Source: Pseudomonas sp. K2I15 (GTDB taxonomy: Bacteria > Pseudomonadota > Gammaproteobacteria > Pseudomonadales > Pseudomonadaceae). Taken from it: a stretch of 64,000 bases of DNA. The position numbers were made by a program, and so were the translations under genes. The stretch covers positions 1 through 64,000 of the forward strand of contig NZ_NIXO01000012.1 of assembly GCF_002204795.1 (NCBI RefSeq). Reading direction: 5' to 3'. Below are positions 7,779 to 18,045 of this stretch, piece after piece. The notes under the pieces were generated by a model that saw only the letters and a list, made by a program, of their open reading frames with translations, had not been told where the DNA came from and searched no databases. Position 1 is the first letter of the stretch. Every line of letters starts with the position of its first letter.

Positions 7779-8549
7779 ATGTTCAGGGTTACTTTTGCTG
7801 TATTCGCCGGTTTGCTGGGGCTGTGGGGCGTTTCAAACGCTGCGCTGGCAGACGGGATTACCGGTGAAGCGGGCGTGGGTGTCAGTTATCAGCCGCATGA
7901 CCCGACGGGTAGCCGCTACGAAACGCAGCCTATTCCTTATTTCGATCTGGATTGGGGGAGTGTCAGCCTGGGTAGCGACGATGGGCTGACCTGGAGTGCC
8001 CTGAATACCCATGGTTTTACGGCCGGCCCTTACATCAATTACTTGCCGGGGCGGTCGGCGAACGGTTCGTTGCGGGGCTTGCGCGACGTTTCGGATATGG
8101 CGGAGATCGGGGGTTTTATTCAGTACGCTCCGGCTGAGTTTTGGCGAGTGTATGCGCAGGTGGGTCAGGCCGTGGGCGGTGGGCGTGATCAAAGTGGTGT
8201 GGTGGGTAAGCTCGGCGGTGAGTTGGGTTATCCGTTGGGCGGCGGCATTATCGGCAGCACCGGCTTGATGGCGCATTTTGCCGATGCGCGGCAGGCGCAG
8301 ACGTTTTTTGGGGTGGATGCCAATGAGGCTGCGGCTTCGGGGTTTCGGCCTTATAACGCCAGTGCAGGGTTTCAGAACCTGACGTTGACGCAGAGTTTTG
8401 AGTTTCCCCTGGATGCGAAGTGGTCACTGTTGACCAGTGCCAGCTGGATTCACCTGGTGGGGTCGGCGGCTAATAGCAGCATCGTCAAGGAAACCGGGGA
8501 TGTGAATCAGGGGCAGGTGCAGGGGGCTATCAGCTATAAGTTTGATTGA
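7779..8549 (+). CDS. MipA/OmpV family outer membrane protein
   Basis: A 256-residue predicted beta-barrel. It has a signal peptide of about 24 residues (hydrophobic core AVFAGLLGLWG, cleavage after ALA before DGITGEAG), then alternating aromatic/Gly strands and a C-terminal KFD typical of outer-membrane barrels. The MipA/OmpV family includes a scaffold for murein enzymes and several porin-like proteins induced by two-component systems. I choose ATG 7779, preceded by AAAAGGAA eight bases away. Longer starts would place a non-secretory stretch in front of the signal peptide. It is divergent from the six-gene sigma-54 operon and shares its 230-bp control region. Confidence 0.85.
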   Translation: MFRVTFAVFAGLLGLWGVSNAALADGITGEAGVGVSYQPHDPTGSRYETQPIPYFDLDWGSVSLGSDDGLTWSALNTHGFTAGPYINYLPGRSANGSLRGLRDVSDMAEIGGFIQYAPAEFWRVYAQVGQAVGGGRDQSGVVGKLGGELGYPLGGGIIGSTGLMAHFADARQAQTFFGVDANEAAASGFRPYNASAGFQNLTLTQSFEFPLDAKWSLLTSASWIHLVGSAANSSIVKETGDVNQGQVQGAISYKFD

Positions 8550-8560
8550 GCTGGGGGTGG

Positions 8561-8624
8561 GGCATATCCGTTTTGGGTGATTTTTGATATTGGTTCCGCT
8601 CTTACAGCGGCAACGGATATACAC
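8561..8624. repeat. short copy of the catatccgtt / ggttccgctcttacagcgg repeat
   Basis: It begins catatccgtt, contains ggttccgctcttacagcgg (hairpin ccgct/agcgg) and ends aacggatata, so its ends are inverted. It lies between the convergent mipA-like and rsmJ genes. The same modules form the ends of the element at 35532-36369. Confidence 0.75.
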
Positions 8625-8637
8625 ACCCAAACCAGCC

Positions 8638-9420
8638 TCAGGACTTCAGCGCCTTCTTCGGATAAATATCATACCGACTGGATTTCCCATCCAGCGCGTG
8701 ACTTGGCTTGGGGCCGTCAATGCACGGCGCCTTGCGTGGACGCTTGACCACCACCCGGTGGCTGGCAAGTGCCAACGCAGCGGCGAGCAGCGCCGGTGCA
8801 TCCGGATCATCCCCCACCAAAGGCCGAAACAACCGCATCTCCTTCTTCACCAACGCGGTCTTCTCCCGATGCGGAAACATCGGATCCAGATAAATCACCT
8901 GAGGCGGCTCCCCCTCCCAATTGCGCATCACCTCAATCGAATTGCCCTTGAGCAACCGCATCCGCGCCACAATCGGTGCCACCTCAAAATCCTCGGCCCC
9001 GCGCACCAATCCATCTTCCAGCAAAGCGCCAATCAACGGCTGCCGCTCAATCAGGCTCATCTCACACCCCAGGCTGGCCAGCACAAACGCATCCTTGCCC
9101 AACCCCGCCGTAGCGTCCAACACCCGCGGTCGCACGCCCTGAGCCACGCCCACCGCCTTGGCAATCATCTGCCCACTGCCACCACCATACAAACGCCGGT
9201 GCGCCGCACCACCTTCCACAAAATCCACCCGCACCGGCCCAGGCGCGTCAGGCCCCAGTTGCTGCAACTGCAACCCCTGCTCACCCACCTGCAAGGCAAA
9301 ATCCGCCTCATCCAGCTGCAACGGCAACCCAAGCTGCTCGGCCCAGTGCTGGGCACGCGCCTGAAAAACTTCGGCCAAGGCCTCGACCCGAATGCGGCTG
9401 GCCGCTGGTTGTTCGCTCAT
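8638..9420 (-). CDS. rsmJ: 16S rRNA m2G1516 methyltransferase RsmJ
   Basis: A 260-residue class I SAM-dependent methyltransferase that methylates the N2 of G1516 in 16S rRNA. Visible motifs are the SAM-binding loop [12 protein letters not shown] (101-112), an acidic residue after strand 2 (LIERQP) and the catalytic-type motif DPMFPHR (179-185). The [10 protein letters not shown] and [11 protein letters not shown] stretches near the end are characteristic of the RsmJ/UPF0341 family. Length is normal. It is convergent with the mipA-like gene and divergent from the Pro-rich gene at 9517. Confidence 0.94.
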   Translation of the reverse strand: MSEQPAASRIRVEALAEVFQARAQHWAEQLGLPLQLDEADFALQVGEQGLQLQQLGPDAPGPVRVDFVEGGAAHRRLYGGGSGQMIAKAVGVAQGVRPRVLDATAGLGKDAFVLASLGCEMSLIERQPLIGALLEDGLVRGAEDFEVAPIVARMRLLKGNSIEVMRNWEGEPPQVIYLDPMFPHREKTALVKKEMRLFRPLVGDDPDAPALLAAALALASHRVVVKRPRKAPCIDGPKPSHALDGKSSRYDIYPKKALKS

Positions 9421-9516
9421 CGGTGACTACGCTCAAAAATATTAAGGATCGGCGAAAAGCGGCCGATAAAAAAAAGGATCCGGCATTTTGCCAGAGCTGA
9501 GCGACGATCGAGAGAA

Positions 9517-10137
9517 ATGTCAGACATTCCTTCGCTATTCACCGGTGTACTGCCGACCCACAACCACTTCGGCCTGCGCAATACCCAAGCGCTGGCCGGC
9601 GTCAGTCATGTGTGGCAGGACTTCTTCGCCCAGGCGTTGGCCGAACAGCTTGGCGACACGCCAGGCGCGCTCGCCAAGTCTGTGGCAAAGCCGGTAGATC
9701 CGTCGGTTGAACCGAGCGAAGGCAGTGACCTGCTGTCGCAGATCGTCACCCAGCGCGCGTGTGACGTGAAAGACACCGAAATAGCCCCGCCGGAACCGCT
9801 GTTCCTGCCCATCGCCGAATTCGAACTGCAACTGCTGCCACCGGCTCCGCCACCGTACCCGGCCGAAGAAGTGGTCGCCCAGCAAAAGCAGCAGAACTTC
9901 GAAAGTGGTTGGGTGCGCCCTATCGTCCTCACCGCCGGCCAACCAGTGCCTATTCCGGGCCCGGCGCCGCAACCACGGCCGCTGCACTTGCCAATTGCCG
10001 AGTTCGAACTGGACCTGCTGCCACCGCCGCCGCCGCCATTCCCGGCAGAAGAGCTGGTTGAGCAACAGAAAGCCCTGGACTTCGACAGCCGCTGGGCTCG
10101 CCCGCTGATCCTCCACAACCTGCGCCTGGCCGCCTGA
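9517..10137 (+). CDS. Pro-rich hypothetical protein with an internal tandem duplication
   Basis: A 206-residue cytoplasmic-looking protein that I do not recognise. Residues about 93-139 and 153-199 are two copies of one module: LPIAEFELxLLPPxPPPxPAEE followed by VxQQK, F-x-S/SR-W-x-RP and a short hydrophobic strand, offset by 61 residues. The copies are separated by a Pro-rich linker (PVPIPGPAPQPRP). The N-terminal 60 residues are not repetitive. ATG 9517 is preceded by a GAGAGAAA stretch. The gene is convergent with the extensin-like gene (3-bp gap) and divergent from rsmJ. The repeat looks like a paired peptide-binding or docking motif, but no function can be assigned. Confidence 0.8.
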   Translation: MSDIPSLFTGVLPTHNHFGLRNTQALAGVSHVWQDFFAQALAEQLGDTPGALAKSVAKPVDPSVEPSEGSDLLSQIVTQRACDVKDTEIAPPEPLFLPIAEFELQLLPPAPPPYPAEEVVAQQKQQNFESGWVRPIVLTAGQPVPIPGPAPQPRPLHLPIAEFELDLLPPPPPPFPAEELVEQQKALDFDSRWARPLILHNLRLAA

Positions 10138-10140
10138 CCC

Positions 10141-10839
10141 TCAGCGACACACCCACCAACGCCCCATATCCACATGAAAGTGATTACGGTGGGCCGCGTT
10201 GTAATCCGGGCTCAACACCACGTTGAAATCCTTGCAGGCGCCATCGCGCACCTGACGCAGAAAACGCGCGCCCTCGCCCTCGCCCGGCCAATCCTTGAGC
10301 ACATTGATGCTGCGCCCATCCGCCAGGCGAAACCCGGCGATATCCAACGCATTGGCCGACGCGTGCTGGCTGAGTCGCCCATCGGCGCGGTTGTAGATAT
10401 TGCGACAGGCAAAGCTGCCCAGGTGATCGACCCGGGTCACCGCCTGGCCAAATACCGCCTGGGCCGCCGGTTGCAGGCTGTGGCGCTCGAACAGGGCGAA
10501 GGCCACGGCCAACGGGCAACTGGCGAGAAAGCTGCTGCTCAAGCCGACGTCTGCGCGTTGGACGCGCAAGGTGTTGCGCAATGGGCAAGCGGCATCAACG
10601 GGGCTGTCCGCCTGATGGCTGACCCGCAGCCCGGATGTTTTCAGCACCTGGTCACACAGCACGGGGTCATCCTGCAAGCGTCCCAGTTTGAATCGGGTCA
10701 ACAGGTTCGGGCTTGCGCGCACGTCCAGCGGCGCCCACGGGTTCCACTCATCGGGCAGCGGCACCCAGCCACGCCACACGCCAACGAGCACACCACCTGC
10801 CAACACCAGCAGCACACCCAGCACCTTGAAGAAACGCAC
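10141..10839 (-). CDS. extensin-like family protein
   Basis: A 232-residue protein with an N-terminal membrane anchor or uncleaved signal (about 5-24, LGVLLVLAGGVLVGVW). It is followed by an extensin-like C-terminal domain: two Cys-containing segments (CDQVL, AACPLRN), SCPLAVAF, an HASANALDIAGF block and a terminal HRNHFHVDMG. This resembles the LAS/M15-type peptidase fold with metal-ligand His and Asp, so a periplasmic peptidoglycan-related hydrolase is plausible but unproven. It is the last gene of an operon with the PEP-mutase-like gene (6-bp gap), DUF72 and a small hypothetical. Confidence 0.85.
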   Translation of the reverse strand: MRFFKVLGVLLVLAGGVLVGVWRGWVPLPDEWNPWAPLDVRASPNLLTRFKLGRLQDDPVLCDQVLKTSGLRVSHQADSPVDAACPLRNTLRVQRADVGLSSSFLASCPLAVAFALFERHSLQPAAQAVFGQAVTRVDHLGSFACRNIYNRADGRLSQHASANALDIAGFRLADGRSINVLKDWPGEGEGARFLRQVRDGACKDFNVVLSPDYNAAHRNHFHVDMGRWWVCR

Positions 10840-10845
10840 GACGCC

Positions 10846-11673
10846 TCAGCCTTTGAACAATTGATTGGCCTGGCTGAACGGCATCGAGCGCTCGGTGAAG
10901 GTAAACGTGCCCAGCTCATGAACCTCCTTGGCCGCCCTGAAGAATTCGCCATAAGCCGCCAGGGCCATGGCCGAGCCGACGCTGATGCGCTTGACGCCCA
11001 TCTCGCTCAACTGCGCCACGCTGAGTTTCAGCGCACCGGACATCAAGATATTCACAGGCTTGGGCGCTACCGCCTTCACGACGGCCAACACTTCCTCGGC
11101 ACTGCGCAAGGCCGGTGCATAGAGCACGTCGGCACCGGCTTCGGCGTAGGCCTGCAAGCGGCGGATGGTGTCGGGCAAATCCAGCCGGCCATGCAGGAGG
11201 TTTTCTGCGCGGGCGGTCAGGGTGAAGGGGAACGGCAAGCTGCGGGCCGCAGCAACGGCAGCTTCGACGCGCTCGACGGACAGATCAAACGGATAGATGG
11301 GGTCGACCACAATCCCGGTGGCGTCTTCGATGGAGCCACCGACAATCCCGGTGGCAGCAGCGCGCAGGATGGTCTCGGCGCAACCTTGCGGCGTGTCGCT
11401 GAAGCCGTTTTCCAGGTCGGCGGCGACGGGCAGAGAGGTTGCCTGGACGATCATCCCGGCATTGCCGAGGGTGTCTTCCAGGGACAACGCCCCTTCGGCA
11501 TCCGGGCGGCCGAGGCTGAAGGCAAAGCCCGCGCTGGTGGTGGCCAGGGCTTCGAAACCCAGGCTGGCGAGCATTTTTGCGGAACCGGCATCCCAAGGAT
11601 TGGGCATCACAAAGGCACGGTCACGCTCATGCAAGGCCTTGAAGGTTTCGGCGCGAAGGGTTTGGGCATCCAT
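10846..11673 (-). CDS. isocitrate lyase/PEP mutase-family protein
   Basis: A 275-residue TIM-barrel protein of the isocitrate lyase/phosphoenolpyruvate mutase superfamily. It has the Mg-binding-type segments VAADLENGFSD and GGSIEDATG, and begins with PNPWDAGSAKML. Members include oxaloacetate decarboxylases, methylisocitrate lyases and C-C lyases; the KKCGH-type catalytic loop of true isocitrate lyases is absent, so a small-acid decarboxylase or lyase is more likely. It is 27 bp downstream of the DUF72 gene and 6 bp before the extensin-like gene, so probably co-transcribed, although the products have no obvious common pathway. Confidence 0.87.
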   Translation of the reverse strand: MDAQTLRAETFKALHERDRAFVMPNPWDAGSAKMLASLGFEALATTSAGFAFSLGRPDAEGALSLEDTLGNAGMIVQATSLPVAADLENGFSDTPQGCAETILRAAATGIVGGSIEDATGIVVDPIYPFDLSVERVEAAVAAARSLPFPFTLTARAENLLHGRLDLPDTIRRLQAYAEAGADVLYAPALRSAEEVLAVVKAVAPKPVNILMSGALKLSVAQLSEMGVKRISVGSAMALAAYGEFFRAAKEVHELGTFTFTERSMPFSQANQLFKG

Positions 11674-11700
11674 GACTGACTCCTGTCGGGAAAAGGAGCC

Positions 11701-12561
11701 TTAGAGTAACCCCAGTTGCTCCGCTTCGGGTTCTCTATGCAGCGTGGGCAATGCCGGCAAACCAGGCAACCGCGCCATCAACTTGTCATGAAAGCGCAGG
11801 GCCAGTTGGGCGGCCAGGCGATTGTCGGAAGTGTGAAGAAAGACGTAGGGCGTACGGCCCTCCTCGATCCAGCCGGCGACCTTTTCAATCCAGGGCACCA
11901 GGAACGGGTCATTGGCTTCCAGCTCCGGATGGCCAATAAAGCGCACCTGCGGAAACTGCGTCAGCGCCGCCGGGCGAGGCGGCACCTTGGGTTTTTTCGA
12001 TTGGGCGTGCAGCACGGCTGCCGAGGTGGACGTGCAACTGAACAGCGCCCGCGGGTCCAGGCAGATGCGCTCGACACCGCGGTCTCGCAGCAAGCGGTTG
12101 AGGCTGCGCTCGGCGTCGCCCTTGGCAAAGAACTCCAAGTGGCGCACTTCCACCGCCAGCGGTCGCTCCAACCCGTCGATAAACCCGGCCAGCTCACCTA
12201 GGCGCTGCGGGGTAAAACTGGCCGGCAGTTGCAGCCACAACGGCGAAATACGCTCGCCCAACGGGCTCATCAACCCCAGAAAACTTTCCGCCGCCGGCAA
12301 CTGCTCAATCAAGTTGCCGCTGTGGCTGATATCACCCGGAAACTTGGCGGTGAACCGAAAATGCTCGGGCATGATTTCAGCCCAGCGCTGCACGGTGGCG
12401 ACGGAGGGGCGGGCATAGAACGTAGTGTTGCCCTCAACGGCGTTGAAGACTTGGGAATACAGGGCGAGGTAATCGCTGGAGCGTGCGTCGGCGGGATACA
12501 GGTAGTCGCGCCAGGCGTTTTCACTCCAGGACGGGCAACCAAGGTAGTAAGGCAGCAGCAT
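11701..12561 (-). CDS. DUF72 domain-containing protein (YecE-like)
   Basis: A 286-residue TIM-barrel-like protein of the DUF72 family, whose biochemical role is unsettled. Typical segments are YYLGCPSWSENAWRDYLYP near the N-terminus, FNAVEGNTTFYARPS, RFTAKFPGDISHS and the late TPYVFLHTSDN. I start at ATG 12561, which shares one base with the stop of the preceding small gene (TGATG). A longer version would add 13 residues inside that gene. Co-transcription with the upstream hypothetical and the downstream PEP-mutase-like gene is likely. Confidence 0.88.
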   Translation of the reverse strand: MLLPYYLGCPSWSENAWRDYLYPADARSSDYLALYSQVFNAVEGNTTFYARPSVATVQRWAEIMPEHFRFTAKFPGDISHSGNLIEQLPAAESFLGLMSPLGERISPLWLQLPASFTPQRLGELAGFIDGLERPLAVEVRHLEFFAKGDAERSLNRLLRDRGVERICLDPRALFSCTSTSAAVLHAQSKKPKVPPRPAALTQFPQVRFIGHPELEANDPFLVPWIEKVAGWIEEGRTPYVFLHTSDNRLAAQLALRFHDKLMARLPGLPALPTLHREPEAEQLGLL

Positions 12562-12872
12562 CAGATATGGATATCGAGGCCCAGCACTTCCATATCCCAT
12601 TCGACAAAGCCGGCGGTGGTCAGGTAGCTGGCCAGGGCCGTGGCGACGTTTTTGCTCATGGAGCGCGGGAAGACCATGTCTTGCTGACGGGCAGGAACAC
12701 CGCTGATGCGTTCGCCGCCGGAGCCTTGGGAACGAGCAGAAACAGCCGTTGAGTCGGAGTGGACTTCAACAAAGTCGGGCGAGTCTTCGACGGAGTCGTC
12801 TACCGTCACGTTCGCCTTGCGAGGCTTACGCTTGAGGGGGTAGGACTGTGATGAAAAGCCGTCTATGCGCAT
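12561..12872 (-). CDS. hypothetical protein, 103 aa
   Basis: A small hydrophilic protein. It begins MRIDGFSSQSYPLKRKPRK, continues through an acidic/serine-rich middle (DDSVEDSPDFVEVHSDS), and ends with a short amphipathic segment and EVLGLDIHI. There is no signal peptide or membrane segment, and the N-terminal half looks disordered. Its stop overlaps the DUF72 start by one base, which supports it being a real gene. The sequence resembles flagellar or regulatory adaptor tails only in composition; no function is claimed. Confidence 0.7.
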   Translation of the reverse strand: MRIDGFSSQSYPLKRKPRKANVTVDDSVEDSPDFVEVHSDSTAVSARSQGSGGERISGVPARQQDMVFPRSMSKNVATALASYLTTAGFVEWDMEVLGLDIHI

Positions 12873-13032
12873 ACATGCGAACTCGGTATCGGTGATGGCA
12901 TTTTAGTGGCGCTTTCCGTCGCGCGCAAATGCTCTGGTGATAACTAGAACACATAATTTGAAAAAGGTTTAAAAGCAGGGGCAAATTCTGACGATTGGCG
13001 TTTTTTAGCTGAAATTGCCCACATTTTTGACG

Positions 13033-13719
13033 TCAAATAATCCCGCGTTCGGCCTTGGTTTGCGCCACTTTATCGCGCAAGTACACGGGTGCCGCCTGAT
13101 CGGCCGCAATCGCCTCGCCCCGCGCCCAGGCAAAGCGTGCCAGGGTCAGCAGGTCTTCGGCGTGGGGCAACATCCCGGCATCCTGGCCGGTAAGCGTAAC
13201 GCCAATGCGTTCGCCGTAACCCCAGCCGGTGCCAGCACCGAACCAGTCGCCGCTGGCATCACCCGGCAAGGCCGCAGCTTCAGGCGGCAGTACGGCTTCA
13301 GCGCCGATCAGGCGCATCTCGCCAGCGGTTTCGCGGTAGCAGCCCCAATACACTTCGTCCATGCGCGCATCGATGGCGGCCGCGACCTGGCTTGCGCCGT
13401 GTTCGCGAAACGCCCGCTGCGCCAGCACCGCCAGGTTGGACACCGGCAATACCGGACGCTCCAGCGCAAACGCCAAGCCCTGGACCACACCAATGGCGAT
13501 GCGCACACCGGTGAATGCGCCCGGGCCACGGCCGAACGCGATGGCGTCCACTGCCGACAAGGTGGTGCCCGCGTCCAGCAGCAATTGCTTGATCATCGGC
13601 AACAGCTTCTGCGCATGCAGGCGCGGGATCACCTCGTAGTGGCTCGTGACCTTGCCATCGTGCAGCAGGGCAACGGAGCAAGCTTCAGTCGCGGTGTCCA
13701 GGGCCAGCAAGGTGCTCAT
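13033..13719 (-). CDS. tsaB: tRNA t6A biosynthesis protein TsaB
   Basis: A 228-residue ASKHA-fold protein. TsaB pairs with TsaD (and TsaE/TsaC) to make the t6A37 modification in ANN-decoding tRNAs. Family signatures are LALDTATEACSVAL at the N-terminus, HAQKLLPMI, GRGPGAFTGVRIAIG (nucleotide-binding/interface loop) and ARMDEVYWG. I use ATG 13719 (MSTLLALDT); the longer frame runs into the adk terminator hairpin at 13764-13789. It follows adk on the same strand, but the hairpin suggests at least partly separate transcription. Confidence 0.95.
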   Translation of the reverse strand: MSTLLALDTATEACSVALLHDGKVTSHYEVIPRLHAQKLLPMIKQLLLDAGTTLSAVDAIAFGRGPGAFTGVRIAIGVVQGLAFALERPVLPVSNLAVLAQRAFREHGASQVAAAIDARMDEVYWGCYRETAGEMRLIGAEAVLPPEAAALPGDASGDWFGAGTGWGYGERIGVTLTGQDAGMLPHAEDLLTLARFAWARGEAIAADQAAPVYLRDKVAQTKAERGII

Positions 13720-13763
13720 CGGTGTATGCATCCACGTTGAAAAAAAGTGCGTCAGTATAAACA

Positions 13764-13789
13764 ACAACGGCCCGCAAGCGGGCCGTTGT
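13764..13789 (-). terminator. terminator after adk
   Basis: A perfect 12-bp stem (acaacggcccgc / gcgggccgttgt) with a tiny loop, followed on the minus strand by TGTTTATAC. It lies 20 bp after the adk stop. Confidence 0.75.
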
Positions 13790-13808
13790 CAATCAAACGG
13801 ATGAACCA

Positions 13809-14558
<750 letters not shown>

Positions 14559-14652
14559 TCAAGATACACAGCAGGCCCAAACCACACAAGCCGCCGAAAG
14601 TAGGAGAAACCCGCGCCGCGCTGGCTTTATAGGCGGGTGCAACCCTGACAGC

Positions 14653-14686
14653 AAAACGCCGGTCGCCAATTTTACGGCGACCGGCG
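14653..14686 (-). terminator. terminator after ppc
   Basis: An 11-bp GC-rich stem (cgccggtcgcc / ggcgaccggcg), followed on the minus strand by GTTTTG. It lies 38 bp after the ppc stop. Confidence 0.75.
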
Positions 14687-14724
14687 CGGTGTGTCTGCAA
14701 GCTATTGAGAACACGCCATAAATG

Positions 14725-17370
14725 TCAGCCGGTGTTGCGCAAACCGGCCGCAATACCGGCCACAGACACCAGCAGCGCCTGTTCCAGAGGGCTGTCCTGT
14801 GCCGCTTCCTGCTGTCGCGAACGGGCCAGCAACTCGGCCTGCAACAGGTGCAACGGGTCCAGGTAGGTGTTGCGCAGGCGGATGAACTCAAGCGTATCGG
14901 GGCTATGGGCCAGCAGTTGCGACTGGCCAGTCAGGCCAAGCACCACGCTGCACGCCTGCGACAATAGGTCGCGTAAGTGCGCGCCCAATGGCAGCAGATC
15001 GGGCTGCACCAGACGCTCGTCATACAGGCGGGCAATGTCGGCGTCGGCCTTGGCCAGCACCATTTCCAGCATATCGATGCGGGTGCGGAAGAACGGCCAC
15101 TGCTCGCGCATCTGCCCCAGCAACTCGCCTTCGCCGCGTTCCAGCGCCTTGCTCAATGCCGCTTCCCAACCGAGCCAGGCCGGCAGCATCAGGCGGGTTT
15201 GGGTCCAGCCGAAGATCCACGGGATCGCCCGCAGGCTCTCAATACCACCGGCCCGACGCTTGGCCGGGCGACTGCCCAGTGGCAAGCGTCCCAACTCCTG
15301 CTCCGGAGTGGATTGGCGGAAGTATTCGACAAATTGGGGATTTTCCCGCACCACGGCGCGGTAAGCACTTACGCCATCGGCAGCCAATTCGTCCATCAAG
15401 TGGCGCCACGCCGGTTCCGGTGGTGGCGGTGGCAACAAGGTCGCCTCCAGCACCGCCGCCAGGTACAGGTTGAGGTTTTGCTCGGCGATGTCCGGCAGGC
15501 CGAACTTGAAGCGGATCATCTCGCCTTGTTCAGTGGTGCGGAAACGCCCGGCCACCGAGCCTGGTGGCTGCGACAGAATCGCCGCGTGGGCCGGGCCGCC
15601 GCCACGGCCCACGGTGCCACCGCGACCGTGGAACAACAGCAGCTCGACTTGTTGTTCTCGGCAGATTTCCACCAACCGTTCCTGGGCCCGGTATTGCGCC
15701 CAGGCGGCGGCGGTGGTGCCCGCATCCTTGGCCGAATCCGAGTAGCCGATCATCACTTCCTGCGGGCCTTGCAGGCGCGCGCGATAGCCCGGCAACAGCA
15801 GCAGTTTCTCGATCACCGGGCCTGCGTTGTCCAGGTCCGCCAGGGTCTCGAACAATGGCACCACGCGCATCGGCCGCTGTACGCCGGACTCCTTGAGCAG
15901 CAATTGCACGGCCAGCACATCCGACGCGGCACCGGCCATGGAGATGACGTATGAGCCGAGGGATGCAGCAGGTGCGGCGGCGATTTCCTTACAGGTGTTC
16001 AGCACTTCGGCGGTGTCTGCCGAAGGTTTGAAGTAGCCCGGCAACAAGGGGCGGCGGTTGGCGAGTTCCTTCATCAGGAAGCTGATGCGCGCCTCTTCGT
16101 CCCAATCCTCATAACGGCCAAGGCCCAGGTAATCAGTGATTTCGGTCATGGCCGCGCAGTGACGGGACGAATCCTGACGCACGTCGAGGCGCACCAGGAA
16201 CAGGCCAAACGTGACCGCCCGACGCAGGCAATCGAGCAGCGGCCCGTCGGCAATCACGCCCATGCCACAGGTGTGCAGCGACTCGTAGCACAGCTCCAGC
16301 GGGTCAAGCAGGTCGCGGTTGTTTTGCAGCACGTCGGCAGGCGCCGGGGTGGTCGTGGTCAACGAGGTATGGGCCCACTGGCGCGTAGCGCGCAGGCGTT
16401 CGCGCAGTTGCTTGAGCAGCGCGCGGTAAGGCTCAACGCTGTCACCCACCTTGGCCAACAACGCCGGGCTGGCTTGTTGCATCGACAGCTCAGAGGCCAG
16501 GTGGTCGATATCACGCAAGTACAGGTCGGCAGCCATCCAGCGCGCCAGCAGCAATACTTCGCGGGTGACTGGCGCGGTGACGTTGGGGTTGCCGTCGCGG
16601 TCGCCGCCCATCCAGGACGCGAAGCGAATCGGCGCGGCTTCCAGCGGCAAATGCAGGCCGGTGGCGGCGTGCAAGGCGTGATCGGCCTTGCGCAAATAGT
16701 TCGGGATAGCGTGCCACAGCGAATGCTCGATCACCGCAAAGCCCCACTTGGCTTCGTCTACCGGCGTGGGCCGGGTGCGGCGAATTTCTTCGGTGTGCCA
16801 GGCTTCGGCGATCAGGCGTTGCAGGCGATTGCGGATCTGCTCGCGCTCGGCGGTGGTGAGGTCGCGATGATCCTGCAGGGCCAGTTGTGCAGCGATGGCG
16901 TCGTATTTCTGGATCAACGTGCGGCGGGCAACTTCGGTGGGGTGCGCGGTAAGCACCAGTTCGATTTCCAGCCGGCCCAACTGGCGCGCCAGGGATTCGC
17001 TGCTGTGGCCTTCGCTCTGTAAACGTGCCAGCAGCTCCGGCAGTACCCGTGACTCAAACGGCGCAGGCGTCGATTCATCGCGGCGGTGGATCAACTGGTA
17101 CTGCTCGGCGATGTTGGCCAGGTTGAGAAACTGGTTGAAGGCCCGCGCCACCGGCAGCAGTTCGTCTTCCTTGAGTTGATTGAGGCTGGCGCTCAGCTCT
17201 TCGCCGGCGACCTGCTCCGAAGCCGCGCCACGGCGGTCGGCCTTGGCGCCTTTACGGATCTGCTCGATCTTGTCGAGGAATTCATCGCCGTACTGCTCTC
17301 GAATCGTGTTGCCCAACAGCTCACCCAGCAGGTGAACATCCTCACGCAAACGTGCATCGATATCGCTCAT
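14725..17370 (-). CDS. ppc: phosphoenolpyruvate carboxylase
   Basis: An 881-residue anaplerotic enzyme that converts PEP and bicarbonate to oxaloacetate. Active-site signatures are [13 protein letters not shown] (catalytic H143, equivalent to E. coli H138) and [16 protein letters not shown] in the C-terminal half; the protein ends in RNTG, the usual penultimate-Asn/terminal-Gly arrangement of this family. Length and start ([11 protein letters not shown]) are normal. It is transcribed alone, between its own terminator and the divergent small gene at 17558. Confidence 0.98.
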   Translation of the reverse strand: MSDIDARLREDVHLLGELLGNTIREQYGDEFLDKIEQIRKGAKADRRGAASEQVAGEELSASLNQLKEDELLPVARAFNQFLNLANIAEQYQLIHRRDESTPAPFESRVLPELLARLQSEGHSSESLARQLGRLEIELVLTAHPTEVARRTLIQKYDAIAAQLALQDHRDLTTAEREQIRNRLQRLIAEAWHTEEIRRTRPTPVDEAKWGFAVIEHSLWHAIPNYLRKADHALHAATGLHLPLEAAPIRFASWMGGDRDGNPNVTAPVTREVLLLARWMAADLYLRDIDHLASELSMQQASPALLAKVGDSVEPYRALLKQLRERLRATRQWAHTSLTTTTPAPADVLQNNRDLLDPLELCYESLHTCGMGVIADGPLLDCLRRAVTFGLFLVRLDVRQDSSRHCAAMTEITDYLGLGRYEDWDEEARISFLMKELANRRPLLPGYFKPSADTAEVLNTCKEIAAAPAASLGSYVISMAGAASDVLAVQLLLKESGVQRPMRVVPLFETLADLDNAGPVIEKLLLLPGYRARLQGPQEVMIGYSDSAKDAGTTAAAWAQYRAQERLVEICREQQVELLLFHGRGGTVGRGGGPAHAAILSQPPGSVAGRFRTTEQGEMIRFKFGLPDIAEQNLNLYLAAVLEATLLPPPPPEPAWRHLMDELAADGVSAYRAVVRENPQFVEYFRQSTPEQELGRLPLGSRPAKRRAGGIESLRAIPWIFGWTQTRLMLPAWLGWEAALSKALERGEGELLGQMREQWPFFRTRIDMLEMVLAKADADIARLYDERLVQPDLLPLGAHLRDLLSQACSVVLGLTGQSQLLAHSPDTLEFIRLRNTYLDPLHLLQAELLARSRQQEAAQDSPLEQALLVSVAGIAAGLRNTG

Positions 17371-17557
17371 CAGCCAATCTCCAGCAGAAAATCCGGGACG
17401 CTTTGATCTTCAAGAGTGCCGCCCACGGCGGCGTCTTACAAGGAACTTTAAACCTTGTGAGTTGCAGCTAGTCTCAACAGTAAGCCGCAGCGTTATCCGC
17501 GCTGGTCGGCTGGTCACTGATCATCGCCCGCCTACCGTGGGCTCTATTGAGGTTGCC

Positions 17558-17902
17558 ATGAAAATCCGAGAACTGGCCCAGCATTGGGAAGAAAACGCCA
17601 AGGGTCGCCTGACCAAAACCGAATACGCCATTCACCTGGATGTAGAGGCCGCCGCCAGGCTGGCGGCGATCTCTGAAATGTACCCCAAACGCCATACCGA
17701 AGAACTGCTCGGTGAACTGATCGGCGCGGCCCTCGAAGAGCTGGAAGCGAGCTTTCCCTACATCAAGGGCAAACAGGTAATCGCCACCGATGAGGAAGGC
17801 GACCCGCTGTACGAAGACGTCGGCCCTACCCCACGCTTTCTCACGCTGTCACGGCGTTATCTGCACGATTTATCAGCTCAGTCCGACAAGCAAAAACACT
17901 AG
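17558..17902 (+). CDS. conserved hypothetical protein, 114 aa (PA3688-like)
   Basis: A small soluble protein of 114 residues starting MKIRELAQHWEENAKG. Residues 18-60 (KTEYAIHLDVEAAARLAAI through GELIGAALEELEASF) look like a helical, ribbon-helix-helix-like dimerisation region; the rest is a short beta-rich tail. ATG 17558 has TGAGG seven bases upstream; the longer frame begins in intergenic sequence. Some databases label similar proteins pilin or pili-tip related, which I cannot support from sequence. It is divergent from ppc, as I recall for P. aeruginosa. Confidence 0.8.
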   Translation: MKIRELAQHWEENAKGRLTKTEYAIHLDVEAAARLAAISEMYPKRHTEELLGELIGAALEELEASFPYIKGKQVIATDEEGDPLYEDVGPTPRFLTLSRRYLHDLSAQSDKQKH

Positions 17903-17933
17903 TCAACCTCCGCTAAAAAAACCGCCACCCCCT

Positions 17934-17964
17934 GTATTCCGGGCCTCCCAGAGGCCCGGAATAC
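17934..17964. repeat. perfect 13-bp inverted repeat downstream of the PA3688-like gene
   Basis: gtattccgggcct and its exact complement are separated by 5 bases. No T-run follows on the plus strand, so it is either a weak 3'-end hairpin or a protein site. Confidence 0.6.
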
Positions 17965-17997
17965 CGCTGCGCATTGCGAAAGTTCCAACTTTTAAAC

Positions 17998-18011
17998 ACT
18001 GACCGTTCAGT
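17998..18011. promoter_or_regulatory. palindrome ACTGA-N4-TCAGT, candidate repressor operator
   Basis: The palindrome actgaccgttcagt is of the size and form bound by TetR-family repressors. It lies 35 bp upstream of the candidate AlgU promoter. The identity of any regulator is unknown. Confidence 0.35.
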
Positions 18012-18045
18012 CAAATATTTTTTTAGGCAAATCGCCATCTTCGCT

